Below, piece by piece: positions 56,019 through 64,000 of a stretch of DNA of 64,000 bases. The first letter of the stretch is position 1. The number at the start of each line of letters is the position of its first letter. Location of the stretch: the NCBI GenBank assembly GCA_001630475.1, contig KV419413.1, positions 292,787-356,786 of the forward strand, given 5' to 3'. A program made the position numbers and the translations under genes. A model generated the notes under the pieces. It was not told where the DNA came from. It did not search any database and worked only from the letters and a program-made list of their open reading frames with translations. Source of the DNA: Sistotremastrum niveocremeum HHB9708 (lineage: Eukaryota > Basidiomycota > Agaricomycetes > Sistotremastrales > Sistotremastraceae).

Positions 56019-59000
56019 TGCTGAGTATGACATATGAGTAGCTTGAAGAATGTTGTACTGGGCACGAAAGACAGCTCGGGCAACCACGGCTGTGGTGACC
56101 AAGCTGTTGGCGTCCAAGTTTGAAGGCTATGCCAGGAAGCCAGCAACACTTTGACGCGTATGGAATGTCGGCAGAGCTACTCCGACGAAGAGCTCAGCGC
56201 TCAGCTCCTATAAGGATCCGGATGGCCAGCGAGCCAACGAGCAGTGATTACGTCCATGAGGATGGCGAGTGCTGGCACAAGCGATAGACGCCCTTTCAGA
56301 TCGGACTCCGGAAGTGCTCTCATCAAGATAAACATTATAATCTGGATTATAATACGCTCAGCCTTGAGACGGATCCTGTAGAGATTAGCTTTAGCTCTAT
56401 AGCAACCTCAAAGAACCGCCCCCCAAGCCTCATATTTATGCTTAATGATATATCTAGATCTTGCGTTAAAATTCCGCTTTCACCTTGGCTTTCACTGTGC
56501 TTTTCTCGGAAACCCACTCGTAAGAGACAAAAATTCATTGGTGTTTATTAGTGAATTTTCAACGTCTCGCAGATTCAGAAACCTGTATGTCACATTACGA
56601 TACGACTAGATACTCAAGCCAGTGGGTGAGCAGTGACTGATTGGAGTGTATCACTTCAACGCATCCACACCGAGCCAAAGGACGGGCGTCGAACCATACA
56701 CCAAAAGATGGTGCACGATCAATTGATGCTGAGCAGCTGCGAAGGTATGAGAAACAAAGAGCCCCCCGTAATCCGAACGCCGCCTATGAATCCACAAATC
56801 TGACCGTCGTTGACAGTGAAATCGCTTGGTCAACGAGCTGACAAATTCGCTGGAAAATCCAGTAAGTTCGCGTTCATCGTCATGAGCTTGAATGCACGCA
56901 CCTGTTTCGTAGACCACAGTGGTAATTGAGATTTTTTCCAAGCCGAGGTATTCACGCCGAGTATGTAGAAGAAATGGGTTCCTACAAGGCGAGCCCAAGT
57001 TAAGCTTTCGCTAGGATAATAAATGGTGAATGATGAAGCATTCCTGTATTCCGTTCACCACTCAGAGTAAGCAAAGCATCGGGTAACTATCCGTCATACG
57101 TGGCATTTGACGGACGTGTCTCTGCCGTTCCTACGAGTGGAGATCGTGGGAGACGGGAAGCTAAACATCCGCTGACCTTGTGCCCCTTCGTAGTTTCGTT
57201 ATGTCGCCATGAAAGGCACCATTCCTGAGCGTTACGAAGCCCTTGATAGTCGAGCCCCATCACAGTACAAACCAGAACGCATCACTGGATCGTTCCCTCG
57301 ATCAATACCGACGCACTAGCATTGTTGGGACTGCATTCCTCGAACTGCCGCGAGATCGGCGCCTTACATGGATGCCGTAGAGAAAGCGAAGATGCCATAT
57401 GGTTCATGATGTGCGCAGGAATCCGACAAAAGAGCGACAGAGAGATACAGTGCATGACTTGGAAAGCACTTTGAATGTTGCAGCAGAAGAGATTGACTTC
57501 CTATTACTGATGAATATTAAATCCCCTTGTTATCTCAGGGAAGTGGATCCATCGTTTGGGCGTCGTTCGCAAGTTCTGGGATCGCAAAAGCTGCCGGATG
57601 AGTACAGGCCCGCACTCCATTTTCTCACAGATCGTGATACGTGGGATAATTAGGCGGTTTTATATCGTGTCCGGGGCCTGGTGGATAGAGGGAAAATAAA
57701 GCGCTGGTCATGAGAGCCCGACAGTGAAAGGCACCAGGGGCGCAACGTCGGTGCATCGTTGGAGCGCAACCCCAGAAGGAATGCATATGTTCTGCTCAGC
57801 TTTTTTTTGGAATAAGCGTCAGGATGTTGGTCTAGATTTTCTGCTAAGGATAGAAAGCGACCCTCAGTCAACTTGAAGCCCAGTCCGAGTTGTTGAGCTG
57901 CACTGCAACAGAAGTGCCCACGTGGCTGAATTAGGTGTGACGGAATCGGTTTCCGGATGAGACACCAGTTTCAACCTTCATCTCAACGTTCAATCGTCCA
58001 AGTGCTACTGAAGCCGGCTCGAGAATGCATTTCCCCCGAATTCTGCTTCTTCCGTAAACCTACGACGTGCCCAGGAGTTTCTTGCATCGCCCCGCGTAGA
58101 ACATTCCGGTCACATAGAGCATGTGCCATTCACTGGCACCCCCACAGTCCGAACCTTTCCCAGGGATCTTAGCCACGACTGTGGCAATGGCATCGACCAA
58201 ACCACAACTAGACCAAGCTTAAGGCCGCCCCCAGATGTACCCCTGGATGTCTCGGGACTACCATTCTCAGGATAGATGCTGCATGACGCATTAAATTACG
58301 CCCTGTTTTCAAATGAGATATCCTCAGGTTCAGCGTCCATGTATTGACGGTTATGTCTTTGAATCCAGATTAGGCCCTTTATTTTTTTTCAATTTCCCTT
58401 GAATATGTCGGTTTATGCGACCGATTTTCCGTTCCGGCACCTCTTGAGCTCCCGCTTTTTACAGGAACAGCATAAGGAGGGAGCGTCATGTGGCTGGTCA
58501 CAAGTATTGATATTCTATCCGATGCTACGGGGCGCCTCTATCGTTATCTGTCGGCGCCGTCTAGATGTGCTCCAGAACAATACTCGCGAGAACATGGAGC
58601 TGTGCCAAGATCACAGGTACCGATAACGATTTTACTTGCGAAAGTCCCCGACAGAGGCCTTGGCTTTTGAGGCTTTTTGACAGGATATCGCCTCTTTCTT
58701 TTTCTTTTATCTTAACAGAGTCTTTATTCCCGTTGCATGGCTTTCCTTGCCACATTATCTTTGGGACCACCATGGCGATCTTGAAGGATTACTTATGAAC
58801 TAGCTCAAGCCTGAAAGGATACAAGATGAACCGGGTTTAATGACTTCCGTTCCCAGGAGGTGCGACGATTCAGCTTTCATATTAGAAGATCAAGGATCGT
58901 TCTAGAGGCACCGATGTTACAATGCGAGAGTTCGATGATGCGATTGCGCTGCACGGAACATAGGAATAAAACGGGTACCTGGAGAGAACCTGAGAGAGAC

Positions 59001-59236
59001 ACGATCGGTACGCCACTGACGCTCGGACACGGCCCACCTCGTAGCTGGATTTGTTTCTAAATATGTGGTCCAATGTCACGCCTCTTCACGGCCGAATGAG
59101 ATGTTAGTGAGCGCCAAGATAGCATTGTGTGGTTCGCGAATTGATATCTGATCCGCAGGTACACGATAGAATAAAATTTTGGGACTTGAATGAACGTTTC
59201 ACACCTAGACGAGCATCTCAGAGCCGCCATATATTC
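56019..59236. other. Long intergenic stretch, no gene seen
   Basis: About 3.2 kb. Open frames reach about 115 codons on either strand, but none shows family resemblance or exon-intron signals. It contains the leader of copy 3 on the left and the promoter of family member I on the right. Confidence 0.45.
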
Positions 59237-59245
59237 TATATAAAG
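59237..59245 (+). promoter_or_regulatory. TATA box of member I
   Basis: TATATAAAG about 80 bp before the start codon. Confidence 0.7.
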
Positions 59246-59324
59246 GGTTGGCTAGCTGAGCTCCCTTCCTCATCACAACAGCTACTCGTTCTCATTTTAA
59301 CTCAGCAAACCAACTCTTTCAGAA

Positions 59325-60026
59325 ATGACTACCGTCCTCAGTCTCGATGCAGCCTCCGGTAAAACCCTACCCCCTCTTCGCATTTTATGATATACACGAT
59401 TGACCTCGATAACAGAGATCCAGGCTTATCTCAAGTCACATGCCCTTCCCGAGGGTGGATATCTTCTCGTCGAGCAAACATCCGACGCTTCCATCCCATT
59501 TTCATGGGAAGAATTCCCTCTGCGTGTCAGCCCCCCCATATATCTTTGAGATCTCCTTCTGACTTCGTTCTTCAGGTTAAAGGTTCTATAGACACGTCCA
59601 GCTTGAGCGTTTCCGCAGATGCTCAAGTCTACGTCCCAATCAAGGGATGGACGACCATTGCTCACATTGCTGGAAGTTTGAAAACCGGTGTCTCCGTCTC
59701 GGTCAATGTCCTGATCGCGAAAGGCACTATCACCATTAAGATCGAGAACTATCAAGGAGCGGATTGGTTGACCCTCATCCTCGACTTGACTGTCCTCGGC
59801 AGTTACAATTTCAGCAAGACTATCCACCTCTTCAAGGTTCCGTTCGCCACTAATGTTCAATATAATGGTATATCGGCTGGGATTAGCAAGGAATGGCTCG
59901 AGCAGCTCCGTTTGTTCTCTCAGCTCGCCCTTGCTGAGAAGAGCCTTCCCGCTGTATCTACTGTAAGATGTCTCGTCCATCATTCATGAAAGCATGGTAC
60001 TAATGACCGGCCTACAGGCAGCGTGA
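59325..60026 (+). CDS. Unrecognised beta-rich paralog family, member I
   Basis: Four exons. Exon 1 encodes MTTVLSLDAASG. Exon 2 encodes I-Q-A-Y-L-K-S-H-A-L-P-E-G-G-Y-L-L-V-E-Q and F-S-W-E-E-F-P-L-R-V. Exon 3 encodes K-G-S-I-D-T-S-S-L-S, V-Y-V-P-I-K-G-W-T-T-I-A-H-I-A-G, G-T-I-T-I-K-I-E-N-Y-Q-G-A-D-W-L and K-T-I-H-L-F-K-V-P. The signature is slightly altered (KEWLEQLRLFSQLALAE). It ends V-S-T-A-A through micro-exon GCA GCG TGA after a 55-nt intron. It lies about 30 kb from the nearest other member and is the shortest intact copy. It still has the TATA position and the 3' element. Function unknown. Confidence 0.84.
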
Positions 60027-60199
60027 GCCCGCCTATCTTAACTTTCGGCATAACGTGAACGGTCAACGGCATATATTCGAATTGGAACTATCGTCAAACT
60101 TGCGCATTGCCATTTATATGGGTCTTCTTCTTTGTGTACTTTGGATGTCACGGACCTGTGGCAGTTTCGTTCTCATATGTACTCTCTTTTGTATTGGGG

Positions 60200-60245
60200 C
60201 GATGTAGATATAAAGCTGCAGCATCTTGCTACAATACATTGCTCC
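60200..60245 (+). promoter_or_regulatory. Conserved 3' flank element of member I
   Basis: About 175 bp after the stop: GATGTAGATATAAAGCTGCAG, then CATCTTGCTACAATACATTG. The outer blocks and the order match those after A, E, F and G; the right half of the palindrome is altered (GCAGCATCTTGC). Confidence 0.5.
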
Positions 60246-61304
60246 TTCTGTGTATTTCTTATAACTCGCTGTGATCGCGTCTCTGGGGCTACTCGAGACA
60301 TCACGATCACCCATAGCTGCACGTCAGCACCGGCGACCATGATGGTTGGTCGGAATCGAACACGGCATTGCACTAGTCAGTTCTGACCAGTAATTTTGTC
60401 GCTTAGATAATAAAACAGATCCAGGCTTCAGGAACGAACGAACGGAGTCTTCCGCCAATTTCTCGGGCCTGTAACCTGGAATCCTTTCCATTTGTCGTTT
60501 CTCCGCCTTGATACAGTCAACATTTGGTTCCGGCTCCGCATCTGCAGTGACCGTAAAGCAGCCGAGCTGAAGACTTTCGTTCCTTGAAAACTGACTATCT
60601 TCCGGGAACTTACGTTCATGTGAGAATTTAGTTCATCGGAACGTTTGTTAGGACGCCGGAATTTCTCAAGCTTTGTGCATGAATTTCTCAAAAATCTTCC
60701 CCTCCCTCTCCCAGAACCATCATTTCAGCTATAGAACATACTAAAATCATATCTTTTCTGACACAAACTCATAACGACAAGGCCGACAAAGAAGTCAGAG
60801 GCTTGTGGGTGTCTTAATAACTAACCCTGACCGGCAGATCAGTTCAACGAAAAGCCGTTCCTCGTGATAAGCCGCTCGGAACAAGTCGGGAGTTCAAACT
60901 TGAATAGGATGCATATGGCCACTCGGCCTGAATGACTGGTGACGGAAACTGAAACTCGCCGGCATCAACGACCAAACGTTCTCGAGAAAGTCCAGATATT
61001 GTGAATTTGCATTTTCAATCAATAGAGGTCAGCTATGTCTCACTCCTCGATGAAAGCGTACTAGGATTTCGAGCGCCCGGACTCGCCGAAGGCTTGTGCG
61101 GGCGCTCTCTGTCTGATTTCTAGATTGGGTATGAGAGAGGTATTGTAGATGTACAGTAGACCGAAATACATAGTGATACCCTATGGTACAAAACAACTAA
61201 ATCCACAAACTGAAACAATGAACATGTCTACCCCGAGAGCAAACAAAAATCCACTCAAGGCGTGTAAAAGTGAGTGGGGAAGTGATATCCTTGCTGATCC
61301 CGGA
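60246..61304. other. Intergenic, no gene seen
   Basis: About 1.06 kb. A GTTCGATTCC-like string near 60340 (minus) is not supported by tRNA stems. Confidence 0.4.
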
Positions 61305-63390
61305 TTAAGTCCCTACGGCCAGGTTCTTCATATTTTCCACAATGCCCTTATAACCCTTCTTTCTCTCCCCGGATTCGCCGAAATCAAACGACCCAGGCAT
61401 CTGCAATGCCTCTTCTTCTTCCTCATCTAACGGATAGTCAGGCGGTGGAGCCTCATCATGAGACTCGTCATCTACACTAGGATGTTGGACATCCACGGTT
61501 GGAGGAGGCCCTTCCAAATGGGATCGTTCTTCTGCAACAGCACTCGCGTCCACATGCTCTCCCTGTTTCTTCAGTTGTTGGGCTTCAGACGGCGGTTCGG
61601 ACGTATCGGCTTCATGTGCGTCGGGGTGAGTCGGAAGACGAGCTCGGCCAGGGCCAGGCACCCGGAGATGCGATCCAGGCCCGCCTTTGCGTTTCTCGGC
61701 CTCCGGACTATAATCGTCATCCTCATCACTTGTTAGACCTCTCCCTCCGCTGTCTGCACTGGTAGCGCTAGTGGTATCCCCAGCGACTGAATGATTATCG
61801 TTTTTCCATCCACCACTAACACCACTTTTATCCGATGATGCTGGTGAATTGAGCCGGTGTAGCGCCCGGACTGAGTTAATGGCAGAATTCCAGCGAGCAC
61901 GAGGGTTGAAGTTTTCACGGAGACCTTGCGAGAGGTCGTGTTCGGTTGAGGGTTCATGTGTCGTTAACCACTACAAGAGAAAGAACATTTCAATCTCAGC
62001 AAATTTGCGAACTAGGAAGGACGTACGGGATCTTTCGTAGCTTCATCGGCGGTCGGCCGTTTACTTGGATCCACATTCAACAGGCGTTTGATAAAGTCTT
62101 TCGCTAGAAGGATCTTCAGGATCTGGATTGTATTTGAAATGAAACGATAGCACCGACCTTCGTTTGAGACGTTCTTCCAGTATTGTTCGTGGAATTCGAT
62201 TTTACCGAGCGTTGTCTCTCGAACAAGCTCCTTGGCGTCTTCAGAACGGAAGGGCGAGTATCCGCAGAGCAGAACGTATGTTATGATCCTGTAATAGAAT
62301 AAATCTCGTTTATGAACATTATATGGGCGCAAGGTCTTACCCGATGGACCACAGATCCACGGCTTTTCCATACCCCTTCTTATTCAAGACCTCTGCGATA
62401 TATTTTGAGTGCCTCCGAATGTTGAAAGTCGTATTACTAACCTGGCGCAACGTATCCGAAACTACCAGCAAGTGCGTGAAGTTGTTCATCTGCTGAATCC
62501 AGATGTTTGGCACTGAATGACGTCAGAGACGAAATCGTCAGCCAGGATGAGATCGCCGACTCACATTCCAAAGTCAGCAATGACGATATCTGATTCGGTA
62601 TCGCGTGAACGATAGAGTATATTTTCTGGCCTGAGGAGACCTAAGGTCACGTAAAGAGACTGGAATAAAGGGCTCTAACTTTAGATCGCGATGGACTATG
62701 TCGTGTTGGTGAAGATAGCTGACACCAGCCAATATTGATCTAGAGACTTTAGATGAGTGCTCTCCTGAAGGAGTAACGCAAGCTCTGACGAACCGAACAA
62801 CGGTGACAGCATCGGATTCGGTGAATTTTCCGCGTTTCGTGATGCGTTCGAAGAGTTCGCCACCCATCGCAAGTTCAAATGAAAGATAATATTTATGTCT
62901 TGATTCGAACCATTCGTAGAATTTGACCTAACGAATATCGTTATCATCAGTTTTGCCACACAGATGTCATGATAATGAAAGAACGCACGATATTCGGGTG
63001 ATCTAGCCCTTCCAAGACGTGCATCTCCCCCCAAACGACCTCCTCATTTCCTTTCACTTTCTTCTTGGGGATCGCCTTCAGTGCCACGTCTTTCTTCGCA
63101 CCTCCATCTGGCGGTGTCCAAGTGGCCCTGATTACTTTGCCAAACGTTCCTTCTCCTAGAACACCGTGTAATTCGTAGGCTCTTTTCTTGTAGAACGATT
63201 CTGGTTGTGGGAGTACATGATCTCTGATTGATAGCTTCTTGAGCATCGCGGACAGAGTACCTGGACGAGTGAGAGGAAGATGAAATGACGAGGCTGTGCG
63301 TCCGTTTTTGGGATGTATTCTGTCGCGCGTCGGACGCGGCTCATCTTTCACGTGCACGCGACCTTCACTCCGACCACATTTTTCTTGCAT
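61305..63390 (-). CDS. CaMK-type serine/threonine protein kinase
   Basis: It starts [20 protein letters not shown]. The glycine loop is L-G-E-G-T-F-G-K-V, the ATP lysine lies in [10 protein letters not shown], and then [13 protein letters not shown]. The catalytic loop is I-V-H-R-D-L-K (completed by P-E-N-I-L-Y), then D-F-G in I-V-I-A-D-F-G and [11 protein letters not shown]. Kinase C-lobe: [11 protein letters not shown] and [10 protein letters not shown]. The C-terminal region is long, disordered and acidic ([24 protein letters not shown]), ending M-K-N-L-A-V-G-T. Best fit: calcium/calmodulin-dependent kinase I family (Cmk). The calmodulin-binding helix is not obvious. Many introns interrupt the catalytic domain. 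The CDS starts at 63390. Confidence 0.87.
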
Positions 63391-64000
63391 TTGGCTAGTC
63401 TTGCCTCTTATTGTGCTGCTGTCGGATGGAGATGGGTGGTGGAAGAGACAAAGTGAATATGAAAGCGATTGGGGACTGAGGCGCCATTTATAAGACTGCC
63501 TGATGCGCGCATTGGGCTAGGGCGGTAGCCTTGAGGACGTCCACAGCCCCCGGTGAATCATGGCATTCGAAGGTGAAACAGGATGTATGAACGGTGGCTT
63601 GTTGACGTCCCTTTGTTAAGCAGACCAGCCTAGATGGACGTTTCATTTGCATTAGGGCTGGCAACACGTCGACAGGGTTAGGCTACATCTCAGCTGATCA
63701 GGGTCGATATTCTCTTCCTGAGCGCCTGAGCCTGATCATTCTCTGCGGTCTCGACGGTTCTCAGACGACTATACACTGGCGACCATTATCTCCGATGTTA
63801 CCCATTGCAAACCATTCAGTGGCCGCCGCACGCCCCATACCTCGTTTCTCGCACAGTTTAACCAGAATTGACAACCTTATTGTAACTGCGTCGGCTAGTA
63901 CGGTTAGGCATCCGACACCGCCAAGGACTGCGGTCGGCCTGCTCCCCGTTCTCAGCTTCGAGTCTCTCAGCCTCAGGAGCAGATCCCACCTCGGCGTTCT
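63391..64000. other. Right window edge, no gene seen
   Basis: About 610 bases: promoter and leader of the kinase gene, then unassigned sequence to the window end. Any gene would be cut by the edge. Confidence 0.4.

Noticed and set aside
60330-60365. GTTCGATTCC-like string suggesting a tRNA T-arm (minus strand)
   Set aside because: The flanking bases do not form a T-stem or acceptor stem, and no D-arm or anticodon arm can be drawn.
1-64000. CRISPR arrays, rRNA genes, plasmid or phage origins
   Set aside because: No regularly spaced direct repeats or rRNA-like conserved strings; the intron-rich gene structure identifies the DNA as eukaryotic nuclear.

Overview
The window is nuclear DNA of a filamentous fungus, most likely an agaricomycete basidiomycete. 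The genes are split by many short introns (about 50-75 nt, mostly GT-AG). The flanks are TATA-containing and the genes sit on both strands. F-box/LRR-type proteins with the basidiomycete-style N-terminus M-x-x-[VIF]-P-x-E-I occur repeatedly. No rRNA, tRNA, CRISPR array or intact mobile element could be supported.

Layout: 0.1-2.2 kb holds mitochondrial ribosomal protein bL33m and a PNPOx-fold protein. 2.4-15 kb is an accessory cluster of six members (here called A to F) of a small protein family I do not recognise. 17-26 kb holds an acetate-transporter-family (GPR1/FUN34/YaaH) gene, a NAT9-type acetyltransferase, a serine-rich unknown protein, a membrane-anchored coiled-coil protein and a second coiled-coil gene. 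26-30 kb has two more members of the unknown family (G and H, divergent). 30.6-33 kb has a relative of the serine-rich protein and a secreted alpha/beta hydrolase. 33.9-37.5 kb has two F-box-type genes. 39-46.6 kb has two duplicated 14-TM MFS exporters flanking a small secreted cysteine-rich protein. 47-51.3 kb is an Rtt107/Brc1-like BRCT scaffold. 51.7-56 kb has two more F-box/LRR-type genes around a peroxisomal dienoyl-CoA-isomerase-like gene. At 59.3-60 kb is the ninth member (I) of the unknown family, and at 61.3-63.4 kb a CaMK-type kinase.

The most interesting content is the nine-copy family. The proteins are about 190-210 residues, appear beta-rich and have no signal peptide. The gene structure is nearly invariant: an 11-codon first exon, a second exon ending at F-P-L-R-V, one long exon, and a terminal micro-exon of two codons plus stop. 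Four members (A, E, F, G) share about 1 kb of duplicated upstream DNA with motifs at fixed distances. Five members (A, E, F, G, I) carry a conserved element with a GCAGGGCCCTGC-type palindrome about 175-210 bp after the stop codon. A-B-C and D-E-F lie as a partial mirror image about an axis near 8.3 kb, with B resembling D and A resembling E and F. The function is unknown to me.
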